Assembly (NCBI GenBank): GCA_020091685.1
Contig: CM034605.1
Coordinates: 9,045,019 to 9,109,018, forward strand
Reading direction: 5' to 3'
Length of the DNA: 64,000 bases
Source: Lutjanus erythropterus
Lineage: Eukaryota > Chordata > Actinopteri > Lutjaniformes > Lutjanidae
Position 1 is the first letter of the stretch. Each line of letters opens with the position of its first letter. A model generated the notes under the pieces. It made no database searches. It was not told where the DNA came from and saw only the letters and a program-made list of their open reading frames with translations. Of the stretch, positions 35,266-48,174 are shown in pieces. The translations under genes and the position numbers were made by a program.

Positions 35266-36014
35266 AACCCCTCTCAGCAGTGCCATGACATGAGACAGAA
35301 TGTCTTTTCATACACAATATTACTACTGAACTATTTCCCCATTAGTACACACACACTGGCAGTTTGTTGGAGACATATCTTTTGGATTCTACCCCCCATT
35401 TGGCATTTCTCAAGTTAAAGATGTAGCAACTTTAAAACTGGAGCTGTTTTCTGTGTTTCAGAGGCAGGCAGGTGGAGGTGCGCAGGCTGTTAGGATAAAA
35501 GATGGGTGCTGTGAAACTCTGAAGCTGGATCTAGTGTGGACGAAGGTGAACAAATCAGATGATGCACTTGTTTGTTTTCTGTCTTGTTTGTGTCAATCTG
35601 TTGAGTTTATTTGAGGAGTTGCTGAAAGCATCCCATGTTGGGTGATAGAGCTAATGCTAACATATGTTAATACAATCGTCAGGAGTGAGTGAAACTTTTA
35701 TTTGTGCACATGGGAGATCAGAACCGTCCGTGAGTAGCAATATATGATTTTTTAACTCTATTATTATTTATTTTTTGGGATTTGTTTAGTCCTTAACAAG
35801 TAAACTATCATAAGGCAGCAAAACTAATGAAGTCTGACTACTGGAAGTGTAATTATTTCTTTTTTTCATGGAAGTAGATCTTTTTGTTTGGTCAAAATGA
35901 AGTTTTTCTTATAATAAGAGGCAAGCAGCCCATCATTTCACCGTATTTCTTTTTTCTCTGCCTTGGGGAAAGCTCTTTAGTTGTGAGTGAGCACATATTG
36001 ATGGAAATTGCCTT

Positions 36015-37083
36015 CTTAGGGCTGGGTATCGTTCAAAATTCTGTACTTTGATAGCAAGTCCTGAATTGCAGGTCCTGAACTTCTTCAATGCCAATGTCAT
36101 CCCACCCATTTAAACAAAATGAAAATGACATTATAGTACAAATCTTTTAGTTTTATTTTTGAGCTCCTTTTTACACACTCAAAGCAGTTTCATAACAAAA
36201 ATATATCACAAGTGGAACAATATTTAACAGTTGTGCGTCCAAAAATGAGTACAACAGTCCAGATAGCAAGTTTGTGCCATAAACTGTATATTAAATAGGT
36301 TGAAACCTATTTAATATACAGTCTATGATTGAAGCAAGTTGTTTCCCCCTTTCCCAAACTCGAGGAAACTCAAAGAGGCTGCAGGGACACTGCAGAAGCA
36401 CAAGGTGAACACAGCATCGTGAATCAACAATAACGAGTGAAGACTAGTCCTCCACTGTTAATTAATCAGCTATTTCACTGTCACCTGTCTGTCAATGCAA
36501 AGCTAAGCCCGTTATCCTGAAAAAAAAACAAAAAAAAACTCCACTGCTCCGAAAATACACACTCTGGAGTTTGAGTCCAGTGACTGCCTATCTTACTGTC
36601 TGCCAGACTCCATTAACATATTGCTCTAGTTAACCATCATAAACATCTACTCCTTCTAAAACATTATTAATGATTTCTTATTGCTCGTAAAAACAGGCAA
36701 ACAGTGACACAAGTTATGGTCTGGCATGAAAATTTCAAAGAGGACACCACCACCACTGTAGTATTTACTGTGACAGAAGCAAATATTTCAATTTAGCGTG
36801 TTTCCTTAATCTCTGATGACATATCATCAGAATTTTATAATTTATTGCAGTAATATAATATATTATAGATTTCTCGTTTACGTTATCTGTTTCAGATCTC
36901 TGGTTTCACATTTCAGCAGACTGGCATTTTTTCACTCGGAGCAGTTTCATAAAAAATAAACCACAAGTTGAAGATTCACTCCTTAGTGTCAAAATTTGTT
37001 ATCAAACGACAAAGCATTTTTCAATACTCAATAGTATTGAAGCAGTTTAGTAAAAGCACTGAAGTTCGGTACCTAGCCCTAAG
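36015..37083. mobile_element. Non-autonomous DNA element, CTTAGGGCTGGGTATCG ends
   Basis: The left end CTTAGGGCTGGGTATCG (36015-36031) is nearly the complement of the right end CGGTACCTAGCCCTAAG (37067-37083). The body is AT-rich without a transposase frame. A perfect hairpin at 36283-36322 lies inside it. Confidence 0.75.
36283..36322. repeat. Perfect 19-bp inverted repeat with 2-nt loop
   Basis: ACTGTATATTAAATAGGTT, then GA, then its exact complement. Nineteen paired bases without a mismatch in otherwise diverged element sequence is unusual. Confidence 0.95.
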
Positions 37084-38729
37084 CCTTTTCATTATTACCT
37101 AAAAAGAAGTTAATCAGACGAGGAGGGGTGGAGATGATCAAAAGCTAATGCCTGTAACGCTGGTGCCTACTGAAATCTTTTGCATTTCACCTCGTGTACT
37201 TAAACAAGAATGAGATATATCACCATGCCTTGGGAAAAAAAAAAAAAAAAATCAGGATTACACCCCACATACCAGGTGGTAACAAAGGTAACTCATCCAT
37301 GAGTGTCCTTAATTAAATCATTTACAAGAATGTTATAAAAGTATGTAAATCATCTTGTCCATTAAATGTTTATTGACTTGTTTGGGTTAAAAGCGAATAG
37401 TAAATTACCTTGTTATTTCCTGGTGTGGAATAAGGGGTGCGCTGGCGTGGTGTTTAGCAGGCAGGGAGGGGACAGAGTTGTTGTTGGCGCTGTTCATCAA
37501 AGCTGTGCTCCACACGTGCCATTCAGCCCAATCTACTGACTTTTCTTTCTTTGAATTAACTGTTTTCATACATCTTCTTACTGTATGTGTGTAAGTTACT
37601 ACTGATGAGCCTTTAGCGATACTGCCCTCGAAAGAAACCGATTCAGGATTCTTAAACGGGGGGGCGTTAGCACTAAAAAGCTCATGATATTTGTCTAATC
37701 TGTCCTGAGAAGACTTGATCAGAATTTATTTATTAGTTTGGTTCAGGGTTTACTGTAGGTGTAGTCCTCGTTTCTATAAGCTTGAGAGACATCGCGTCTT
37801 GCCTAGCGATCTTGGTACTCATTAACTGGTATTTTTTGGGGCTGTCTGTTCATTTTCTCTGTGCAAATCGAGTTACTGTAATTGTATTGTGTAGAAATCT
37901 CTGCGGAGTGTTCAAGATTTGTCACATGGAAAATAGAGAAGCACTTGTTTTTAGCATGCATATAGTTTCAACACTATTGTCTAGGCTGCTATTTCTTACT
38001 ATTATGTATATTTAATGTAAATATATATTCTATTTATCAAACTGTTTGTTTTTCCGTGTAAGGTGGAAGAGAGTCAGGTGTCTTATAATTAAGGCTGCAG
38101 TCTCTTAAAAAGTGTCACGTCTTCCCAAGGGGGTTCGGTTCCTTTTCCATATTCAAGACTCACTACAAATCAGAGCAGTTTATACCTCTCTGAGAGCTGT
38201 TCTGCCACAGGAGACAGTTGTTCACAAGCACAGCCACACTGATACAGCACTGGCTACCTATAGAAATAAGACAATACAGTCATTGTCCCCCCCCTCAACC
38301 ACCACCACCAAGTCCCAGGTAGTTCTCAAGGGATCATTGTGTATCTCCCTCCGAGCTGTGGGGAGAAAAGGCAGCGCAAGTCTCTCTTTGCACTTTTCTG
38401 TATTGAATGGAGCCATTGGAATGTGAGAAATGTATTTAGCAAAGGGAGACCAAGGACACTGTAAACAGGTGTATTGTCTCGAGGCATCAAAGAACAGGGC
38501 CCCCCCCCCAATCCCAGCATGCAGTAGATAAACGCTTCATTGTTCCTCGACATGGAGGAGATACCACGGTGATTTGATTGCACATCTATCAAGAGAATAT
38601 CACAATAATCAGAGTATTGTTTTCCAAGTGCTTGATTTAGAAAAGATTGTCAACAATGTGTCTGGCGACTGTGACGATAAGAGGTCTGATGTAGGTGCTG
38701 ACAACCTGTCCATTTCACACCCTAAGGTG

Positions 38730-39675
38730 TTTTTTTTTTTTTTGGTATTATACATTTATCACACAGTAAAAAAACAAAAAAAAAAGTTGGGAAAACCCAC
38801 AATTTCAGGCGACTGTTCACTAAATGGTCGAGATTTCAAATTTCAAACTTTTAAGTTTCTAGATTAACTGCGGAAAAAAGGTTCCAAAAAAAAGTCTGCA
38901 CTGTAAAAAAAAAAAAAAAAAAAAAAAGTTTGAGTTTTCTCAAACTTTTTTTTTTTTTTGCTTTGAATTGAACGAAACAAAGTTTTGCCAACCTATAATC
39001 TTTTGTTGAGAAAATGTATTCAACATGAATCTTTGAGTCATAGAAACCCCCCAAAATGTATTTCTAAAATTGTTCACTGTGAACCAGATTTGCCATTATT
39101 TGGATTGTATAAATTAAATGGATGAAAATGTCAAATTAATAACCACTATTCATTTTCATGTCACTGAGTTTACTCAACAATTTTTGAAATACAAATTTTT
39201 GAGGGATTCAAGTTTATCTAAAAGTAAATGATCTCAACAAAACGTTATTTGTTTGTAAGACTTTTGAGTTGGGCTCAAAACTAATCTATCGAATTGAATC
39301 TATTGAAGTTGCCTTGAAATTTTTATTTTTTTTTTACTTTTTCATTTTTACAGTGGACCCTCTTATCTTTTGTTGGGATGATGTAATTTTCTCTTTAAAA
39401 AACCTGAATCTTTGAGTTTGAAAAACCAAAAAAGTATTTCAAAAATTGAGTAAATGAATTAAGCTGAAAATGAATAATGGTTTTCAGCTGCTACCATTTA
39501 ATTTTCAACCACATAAATAATGACATATTGGACTCACTGTGAACAATTTCGAAATACAGAATTTTTGAGGGTTTCTAACACTCAATGATTTAAGTTTATC
39601 TATTGAAGACAAGTAAATTATCACAACAAAAGTTTGTAAGTTGGCAAAATGTTCTCAACTTTTTTTTTAACAGTG
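38730..39675. repeat. Nested inverted repeats, including a CACTGTAAAAA...TTTTTACAGTG element
   Basis: An element with exact CACTGTAAAAA and TTTTTACAGTG ends spans 38899-39355. Subsequences recur on the other strand to its right: AACAATTTCGAAATACAGAATTTTTGAGG near 39540 pairs with the AAATACAAATTTTTGAGGG and TTTCTAAAATTGTTCACTG blocks at 39060-39215, and AATCTTTGAGT occurs at both 39025 and 39407. The region ends TTTTTAACAGTGC near 39675. It appears to be two related elements, one inside or beside the other. Confidence 0.6.
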
Positions 39676-40455
39676 CACCAAGACTTCTTTCAGGACACAG
39701 AAATGAATTCATGCTTGATTTCTCAACATTTGCAGATGGTTTGTCAAGCGTTTTGTAAATGTCGGAGCCCAAGTCGAGAAGGAATCAAACCATTTCTCTC
39801 AGAATTACTGCAATCTGTTTTCATTCTCCTCCAGTGAATGAGGCTGGTGTGTAGTTTTTGATTTATAAGAAATGAGATTTTGGCTCCCTGTTTACTTGCA
39901 CAAACACTCCCTCTTGTTCGCATGAGTTTAATCACTTCCGTTAGTCGTCAGAACAATAGATAAATGTCAGATGTTGTCGTGTTAATAATGTATATTTCAA
40001 TCAGAACACACAGGAATGTAGATTTGGTCGCCGTTTCAGTTTTTTAAAGAAACATTTCTTATGTGGTGCAAATGAAATAGCTTGATTCTCTAATGTACAT
40101 GTGTACAGAGGTAGAAAAACTAACGATATGTGAAGAATTGTTTCTTTTTATTGTTTGCAGTCTTTATTTATACCTCCAGGATGATCACCAAATGTGCCTT
40201 GTAGACACACGGATAGGTGTTGCATCTGGAGAAGCCCTTTTTCTATATTGTGTACAAATTTTTGCCCTGTACTGCGGTGGTAAAGTTCACATCGCAGCAA
40301 CAGTGGCCGCTGAAGTTATTCACAACTGTTTTTCTATCATATCAAAATGTTCAAATCAGACAAACTAAAAGGTTTAAAGTCCATTTATTTTTGCTGCTTT
40401 GCGAGAGATTACGTTGAAGTTTTTGAGATTTATTTGACCATTTTTGTTTTATGTG

Positions 40456-40461
40456 AATAAA
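40456..40461 (+). terminator. zbtb42: Candidate poly(A) signal of zbtb42 (AATAAA)
   Basis: AATAAA in TGTGAATAAATCTGTTGTGG, followed by GT-rich sequence. It is a guess among several AT-rich possibilities; an ATTAAA near 41131 is another. Confidence 0.3.
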
Positions 40462-40480
40462 TCTGTTGTGGACGTGTTCA

Positions 40481-41785
40481 ACTGAAGACAAGCATTTTTG
40501 TGATTTGGCTTTTTGTAGCCGATACTACTGGGAACTAACAGTCCAGTCCTTAGTTAATGTCACTGTTGAATGTGAAACACTGAGATGTTGATTGTTGACT
40601 TCTATGGAAACAGTGCTACTCTTGATCGAGGGCTATGTTTGCCTAACTCATGCTGTATGATCTTTTAAGTCTAAAAAAAATGACTTTACTGATACTGGAA
40701 TTTTTGTCCTCTGCAGGTTACAACTGTGAAATTGTGTATAATCATGATGAAAAATATTTATTATTGCATTTTGCTTCTTGTGCAACATTTGACTGTCTCA
40801 GTTTTAATTTGGTAAAAAAAAAAAGGAAAAAAAAGCTTCTAAATGTCAAACGGAAATCTTTTTAATAGAATTTGTAGAAGTGCCATTAGAATTTAATATA
40901 ATTTTTTAATAAGAAAGGTATATTTTATAGTAATCAATTGCTTCAGTGTTAGTGGTGTAGAGATTAGAGGACAATCTTTATGCAGAATTGACATTTCTTA
41001 GATATTGAGGCAATTTACTTTGATCTATAACTGTATGTGCATTTTTCCTTGTTTGCGCTTTTGGAGTGTGCTTGTGTGTGTGTGCTGTGGAAATGTGACA
41101 ATCTTGATTTAGGTCTTTCTTAAGATTATGCATAGAATTAAATGGAACAACTTTCTTTCTTTGTGTGGATTTGATTCATTCACTGACTTTGCACTGTCAC
41201 ACTAGTTTTCACACCCTTTAAGAATATATATATACACACACATATGTATGTGTAGACTGATACTGGATTTTTGGGGCAGATGCTGATACTGATATTAGGG
41301 AGTAAAAAGATTTTGAGAAAAGACAGATTTGACTGGTTAGTCTGTATACTCATCTGTAAATAGACAATGTACAACAGGGAAAACAGGATTATCAGGAAGG
41401 GAATCCAGGTGCTTCAGAAAATAAATGGGAAATGAGAAAGAGAAAATGGTTCAATGTTGGCATTATAAAAAAAACTATATAAAAGTCTTTTTAATTTTGT
41501 CCTTCCTTGTCATTACCATCATTTTTTGTGCCTGAATTGCCTTCCAAAGAAAACTCTGATATCGATATATGGGCCAGTATTCTTTATGTCTATATTTTAC
41601 ATACGGAAGTACGAATAAAAAACAACTTTAATTGAGAAAAGAATCAAAAATACATAAAACACTGATGCAAAAGAACCCTGAGCAGGTCTCAGGTAATCAG
41701 CAACATAACTGAAAACCCTTGTGAGAGTCTGCAGGGCCTTTAGTCTACAACAATGCATTATATTTAATTAGGTGATCATATGTTT
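40481..41785. other. AT-rich DNA downstream of zbtb42
   Basis: No exon. Plain AT-rich sequence lies at 40481-41200. From about 41245 to 41580 the blocks ACTGATACTGGATTTTTGG and GATATCGATATATGGGCCAG suggest a degraded small element. Confidence 0.45.
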
Positions 41786-41787
41786 GA

Positions 41788-41962
41788 ATGTAAAATCATA
41801 GTGTAGTAAATGTAGCGAGCTAAAAAGTACAATGTTGCTCTCTGAAATGCAGTGGAGTAGAAGTATAAAGTAACCTAAGTAGGACATACTTGAGTAAAGT
41901 ACCTCTAAATACTTCAAAATTATACTTGAGTAAATGTACATATAGTTACTTTGCAGCACGGC
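41788..41962 (-). repeat. Fragment of the TACTTTTACTTCAAGTA-type teleost repeat (reverse copy)
   Basis: Read on the minus strand, it gives AAAGTAACTATATGTACATT, TACTCAAGTATAATTTTGAAGTA and TTATACTTCTACTCCACTG, the same order of blocks as at 42381-42560 on the plus strand. Confidence 0.75.
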
Positions 41963-42339
41963 CTGACAATATATCAGTTTCAGACAAACAATTTTAGTCA
42001 TCAGCTTTGAGTTTAAGAAAAGTGAAAATAAGACTCTGGTGCGGTGACAACAACAGAACATTACAGAGGAGCCCTCGTCTGACACGCAGCAGCAACACTC
42101 ATCCAGACGGTGTGTGTGGGAAGCACTGCTATGTGTACAGAGACAACAGAATGTGATAATACTGCTGGTCTTACAGGCCCGATCCCTCTGAAACCATAAA
42201 CTGAGCTCAAGGACGGACGGAGCAGTTTCAAGATGGGCTCCCATTGTTCCTGACCTGTTGCCAATACTCTCCAGACGAGATAAACCTGGAAGAACAAAGC
42301 TAGTTGGCTTTGTTGTGTAATTATTACTAAAAGTCAACA

Positions 42340-42341
<2 letters not shown>

Positions 42342-42380
<39 letters not shown>
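42342..42380. repeat. (CA)n microsatellite
   Basis: About 19 uninterrupted CA units, directly next to the left end of the element at 42381. Confidence 0.95.
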
Positions 42381-42384
<4 letters not shown>

Positions 42385-43478
42385 GTGGAAAGTAACTAAT
42401 TACATTTGCTCAAGTACTATACCTAAGTACAATGTTGAGGTACTTTCCATTTTCTGCTTCTTTATACTTTTACTCCACTACTTCTCAGAGGGAATTATTG
42501 TACTTTTCACTCTGCTACATTTAATAACTTCAGTTACTTTGTTGATTCAGAATCTGTATACAAAATTTAGTCAACAAATAAATGAAGTTGTATTATTAAA
42601 GATAAGGAATAAAAGTTTACAACATAAACAAAGTACAAATATTTCATTGCTGTACTTCAGGAGAGTTTTCAGGTCTCTGTATAATTATTTTAACTTTTAT
42701 TCCTTAACACAAATAAATGTCCCTTCTGCTTTATATTTTCAAAACAGGCTCATTATTTAATTTTAATGCATCCGAGGGCAGTTACTGATTATTTTATTTT
42801 GCATCACTGTGTGCCGACTTCCTAACATCAAGACAGATTTCAACCTAAATGGATGAGACAACACATAGAAAAGACGATTCCCTGGTGTATCCATCAGTGC
42901 ATGTACGCATGATAGACATAATAAGATGAAAATGTAAAAGATGTAACAGGATGAAACAAGATGAAATCAATGTAAAAGACATAACAAGTCGAAAATGACA
43001 TAAAAGATGCAACAAGACAAAACAGCATAAAAGACGTTACCAGATGAAAAAGATATAAAAGACATAAAAAGACAAAATCGATGTCAAATATGTAATACGA
43101 CAAAAATGACATAAAAGAGGTAAAAATAGAAAAACGATGCAAAAAGTTGTAAAAATTTTTAGAAAATGTAAAACGTATCAAGACAAAACAGATGAGAGTG
43201 GGAGAATCAACCATGAGGAAAAAATGAGAAATATCCTTCAGAGGATAACTTTTTACTTTAATACCCTGAGCAGAGGCTGTACTTTTTCACTTTTACTTCA
43301 GTAAAGAAATTCAGTACTTCTACTTTCACCGGTCTTTTTTCTTTTCTTTTCTTTTTTTTTTTAACACACGTATCTGTACTTTTACTTGAATGTGTATAGT
43401 TTTGCCACCTCTGGTATTTCTACACTGTGGTATTGGTACTTTTATGTCAGTAAAGGGTCTGAGTACTTCTTCCATCTC
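42381..43478 (+). mobile_element. TACTTTTACTT-type non-autonomous element, interrupted by a minisatellite
   Basis: It starts GGTGGTGGAAAGTAACTAAT and continues with CTCAAGTACTATACCTAAGTA and TATACTTTTACTCCACTACT. It ends GTCAGTAAAGGGTCTGAGTACTTCTTCCATC in two overlapping stretches at 43445-43478, the typical end of this percomorph family. The ends are complementary (GGTGGAAAG.. against ..CTTCTTCCATC). The middle has been replaced or expanded by 42905-43190. Confidence 0.7.
42905..43190. repeat. Degenerate minisatellite, unit like AGATGAAAATGACATAAAAG
   Basis: Around a dozen diverged units of roughly 20-25 bases combine AGATGAAA, GACATAAAAGA and TGTAACA. The minus frame across it encodes an artificial Phe/Leu/Ser-rich string. 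Confidence 0.75.
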
Positions 43479-43519
43479 TCTCTCACACACAGATCTATTT
43501 GTAAGTAAACAAACACATA

Positions 43520-44133
43520 CCAACTATGTGTCTAGTTGAGGAACTTCATACCAATTCACTGGACACTTTGAATGGCGAGAAGTTTTAATTATTTCCTCGC
43601 TGCACCATGAAAGAAATCCAGCTGCTCTGCTACGTGATCCCAATGGGGATGTGCTCGGGTTCCCACCGCCCTCCCCCCAGATCCCAGCTCACCCATTCTG
43701 GGAACGCCATATAGACAAGGGCCGCATCCAACTGCCCCTGCCCCCATCTATCCTACCTCCACCCCCACAGCCCCCAAAACCACGGCCCCAAACCTCGGCC
43801 TCATCCCACCACTCTATTGTGTGCGTGGGTAGTAGCTCAGCCAGGCTATTGTCTGGCCCAGCTCCCCAGCACGTACTTTATGCACAAACAGACGACACAG
43901 CGGCGCTAGCCAGGCAGCTCCAACATAAAGAAAACAATGTCCTCCCAAGATCATTCATAAACACCCCGAACAGCTCCAGCCAGCTCACAGTAAATAAGGG
44001 CCCTCTGCAACGCTGCGGCCACCTCACACTGTAAACATCCACAGCAGCAGCAGCAGCAGCAGGCCTCAGAGCGCTCACTGGCACCAACATCTCACATCTG
44101 CCTGACGGGATCCAGGGCTTACTTAGACTGCCT

Positions 44134-44134
<1 letters not shown>
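43520..44134. other. GC-rich single-copy looking block between zbtb42 and siva1
   Basis: 43640-44030 is clearly GC-richer than its flanks and not visibly repetitive, apart from a CAGCAG run at 44041-44061. The plus frame 43651-44034 is Pro/Ser/His-rich without a domain, an upstream acceptor or a convincing start. It may be a regulatory element; function unknown. Confidence 0.4.
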
Positions 44135-44175
<41 letters not shown>

Positions 44176-44180
44176 TGTGT
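44135..44180. repeat. (GT)n microsatellite
   Basis: About 19 GT units, then GAGTGTGTG. A smaller GT run lies at 44346-44383. Confidence 0.95.
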
Positions 44181-44939
44181 GACTCTTATGAACCAAAACC
44201 TTCACATGGAAAGTAGGGCCCATGTGATAGGGCTTAGCTGCAGGGTGACGAGCTGGGATATGTGCAGTGTAACTCGATGGTGTAATAAAACATTCCTCTC
44301 CGAGGCTCAAAGCCCGGCTCATTTGGCTGTGAGTGGCTTTCTGCATGTGTGTGTGTGTGTGTTTGTGCGTATGTGTGTTTAGAGGCACTTCAGAGAAGTT
44401 GAGAGGAAAGTTGTAAGTGTCCACCACCTCAACAAGGCCAGCGGTGGGAGCCCTTGACCTCTGAAGGGACGGACTGCCAGGGACAGCTGGTGTGGCCTGT
44501 GTTTATTTATTTATTTCTTAACAAAAGACAGGTGGTCACACTTGAAAAGGGCACACAAACACAGTCACACATGCGCTTGTGTACAGACAATGCACACTCA
44601 CGCCCACACACACGCATGAGTAGATTTCTTTTTCTCTCTCCACATGCATATGGTTATCATCCACTTAATTTTGGAGGAGCCATTCTTTTGACTTTCAGAA
44701 AATCAAGATCACATTGTGCCCAAGAATAAAAAAATGAATTCCCAATTATTAATAGAATAGAATAGTCTGGGGCCACATTACAGAAACGTCCTTAAATTTA
44801 GACAGTTTGGTATTACAGAAGCAAATTGTAAGTAATTTAAGGAATCCATCTTATCATAGATTAGGAAATCCTCTTATCACCTCTTACCACCATGTCCAAC
44901 ATAAATTGTGTAAAAACAATAAAAGAGCAGCCATATAGA

Positions 44940-45175
44940 TTAACAAGTTCGCTAACACTACAGTTAGCTACTGCTAGCAAACTCTACTGTTACTAGGATT
45001 AGAGAAGAGCACCATTAGCTACTGCTAGCTTAAACTAACATTAGCTTAAACTACCAACTATTGTTAGCAAACACTATTGTTAGCTTCTATTGGAGAACAT
45101 TACCATCGGCTACACAAAGAACACTACCGTTGGTTAGCTAACATTAGCTAATTTATAAGTTAGCTACTACTATGG
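44940..45175. repeat. Degenerate TTAGCTACTGCTAGC array
   Basis: Short units such as GTTAGCTACTGCTAGCAAAC, ATTAGCTACTGCTAGCTTAA and GTTAGCAAACACTATTGTTAG follow one another. The motif resembles the arrays at 28836-29060 and 59745-59880. Confidence 0.7.
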
Positions 45176-48174
45176 TGAAAAAGTGAAAGTTAGGACAGTT
45201 TAACAGCGATTCTGCCTGCCGGTGGAAAAGGAGAATCATCACTTCATCACAGCAGAAGTTTTTAATAAAAAAACTTTTGGTGAAAGTTACGTTGTGGATG
45301 TGCAATATTTTTCCTCTGCTGTTTAATGTTTTAATGACTGCAAGTTTAAGCTGACATCTGAGTTGAAAAGAAGCAGGAGGAGATTTTTCTTTAGATAATT
45401 TTAATAATAAAAAATTTGTGGTTATTACTGCAGAAACGTTGCTTTTTGTCCACAGAGGCCTCTAAAATCAACAAAATATTAAAGTTCCTTGTAGCAGCTT
45501 TAAATTTATAATTGTAAATGTATCTATTGTATTATTAATCACTTCACATATGTATGTTTCTTATATGAAAACATGCCAATTGTATTTCAAGTAGGAAAAT
45601 GTAAAAAAAACATATGTGACAATTGTCCCCAGTCTCCCCTACACCACATCAACTGCTACAAGTGCATAAATACATATCAACTAGTGCTCCCACACTGGGT
45701 TTGCCTTTTTTGGAGTGGCTCGCCCTGACAGTGCCAAGACAGTGTGTCCTTGGTCCACTGTACAGCTGTCACTTACTCACACTCGTTGACGCATATTTAT
45801 AGCAGCAGCATCACTGGGCTCGTCGCTCGCCACACACTCAGACCACAGCTGGTCCCCGAAAGAATGGGTGAAAGACAAAGCCACGTGCTCCCGCTGGCCG
45901 ACTGCAGTTGGTCCTGTCTGGAGCACTGTGGGTGATTATGTGGCCCCCTTCTCCTTTGCAGACACCCAGCCATACATGTACCAAGGAGAAGATGAGGACC
46001 ATTCGTAGGGGAGGGTGTGAGGGTGGGGGAGGCACACCACTGTGACCTTTTTTTTTTTTTCTCCTTTGGGTGTCTCGGATGGGGATGTGCTGAAAACCTA
46101 GGCAGCTGCAACCTCTTGTTTTGAAGGTACATAAACAAATCACATCATTATGGAGTTAAGAGGGAGCAGAGGGAGAGAGCATCCTTTGTTCAAAAATCAA
46201 TATAGTAACATGTTTGGGTAAATGCATCTGGAGTCCCAGTGATTTTTTTACTCATATTTGGGAGAGGGACAAGACACGAGAAACATCACCAATACTATTT
46301 GCCAGAGCTGTGAACAAATTTGATGACTTTAGACTAAAGTCAACAAAGTCAAATCACTCGCAACTTGACTTTGCTTGAACACCAGTGACTCATGATTTCA
46401 CTTGGACTTGAGCTTTTTTCCCTGAAAAAATGTGTTATTTAAAGGTTTAATTGGTAACATTTTTGTTTTGAGAGATATTTTTAAAAAACAGCCACAGAAC
46501 TTTTAGAAAGTAAAAATATCACTTTTCTTCAGACAAAATCAATGGTAAATGAATAATTTTACAAGTTTGTAAGGGTCCAAATTGAATGTTTTGTTTATGT
46601 TTTTGTTTTAATTAATGAACTGGCAACCGCTGGAATGGAACTGAAGGGGGCAGGAGGAGTGTGACCTCTAGTGGCTGGATGTTATCAATAGTGCCTTTAA
46701 GCAGTGTGTTATGGATCAATTAATTTCCCTTCATTTCCTGAATCAACTGATGTTAATGCTTTTCATTCCAGGACAGCTGACACCCAGTTCCCCAGAGCCA
46801 CGTTCTTTTTAACCAATCCGACAGCATTCAATCACGTTGCAGGACAGGAGGGTAAAAAAGTACAGATGGAGCTGCAACAACTTCTAACTTAATTTGACAT
46901 TTGAAGTTGCGTAAAGAACAGCAAGTCAAGGCTAATATTAACGTAATTAGCAAGTGATGCTAGCACAACAGCTAAGTAACTTTGCAAATAAATGAGGCTG
47001 GAAACTCACTGTTGCATTTTGACCTGTTTAGGACTCGAAACTCAGAGTTTAGGACTTGAGATTTGTCAGTCTTGTTCCACCTCAGCTTTACAGATCCTCT
47101 CCAAACATGTTTTAATATACATATAAATTTCTCTTCTCCGAATATTAATGTGTATCTGTATCCTTTCACACATAAAGTTAAATTACCTTGTTAAGATCTT
47201 TGAAATGACATCTATTCCTTCTTATTCATTAATAAATCCTGAATCTATAAATATAAGTTGAACAGCTGGGCAACAGGTGTTTCCTACGTCACTGTAAAGT
47301 CCCCTCTCAGTGTTTGTGCGCTGGAGGCTTCATGTTACCACATCGTACTTTAGCAAGTTGAATATTGAACAAGATTTGGTTTCCAAACTGTCTGTGATGT
47401 CATAATTTATATATGTAGACGTGCCTGTGAAACGAGCACATAGAAACTTTCCACTTTCAGCAGGTCAATGTGAAAACATCCTTTTGGTGTCAAACTCTGC
47501 ACATACCTCATCCTGTACTGTGAAGCTCAAATCTTCAACTGTAGCAACAAGAAGAAAAGGACATTTTGAGCAGAGGGGACTTTAAGTATTGAGGCAATAG
47601 CTGAGATTAAACTGAAGGAATAATGAATAATTTGTGAGACTATGTTCTTTACAGACGACACTCTTTTCTCCACTGTCATTCATTATACTACTCCCTTTCT
47701 CCTAGACACACGTTTACTAAAAGGAAGTCTGATGTGATGATTTGATTGTGGAAAAGGAGCTGAAGATATTTGTGGGTCACTGGGACTCATAATTCCAAAC
47801 AATATTACTCAGATAATTAAGACAGTCAGCTAATTAAGTCATCTCCAAGGTCATAAAGGACCAGAAGACACTGGTGGAGAGAACAGAGGTGAATAGGATA
47901 CAATTTCTTTCTCTTTTGTTCCTATAATATTTGACCGACTTATGAGTTTCAGTGAGCAAAATAATAAATTGACAGCTCTACCTCAGCAAAAAGTTATTAT
48001 TGGGCTGCAGTTTTGAATTCATGAATTAAGTCAAACATAGACAATTAAGAGCCAGGTAAACAAATACAACTTTGGAAATGTTATTAATAGTATAATATAA
48101 ATTATTATTTTAATCAAGTCAGGTCATTTTAGGCAACTTTTGTGTTTTAAGAACCGTTTGTGTCTTTCTATCTC

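Larger units (their letters stand above)
35266..40480 (+). other. zbtb42: Inferred long 3' UTR and flank of zbtb42
   Basis: After the stop codon there is about 5 kb of AT-rich plus-strand sequence without other exons. It is interrupted by two mobile elements (36015-37083, 38899-39355). Single-copy looking parts such as 35266-36000 and 37700-38050 fit a long 3' UTR, as in the paralogue ZBTB18. The end is not determined; the clearest AATAAA is at 40456. Confidence 0.4.

Noticed and set aside
41768-42379. Minus frame of 203 codons starting with a Cys-Val run
   Set aside because: The start is translation of the (CA)n microsatellite, and the rest crosses a dispersed repeat fragment.
45797-46143. 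Two overlapping minus frames of about 100 codons
   Set aside because: No domain, no splice framing, interrupted by a poly-A/T tract.
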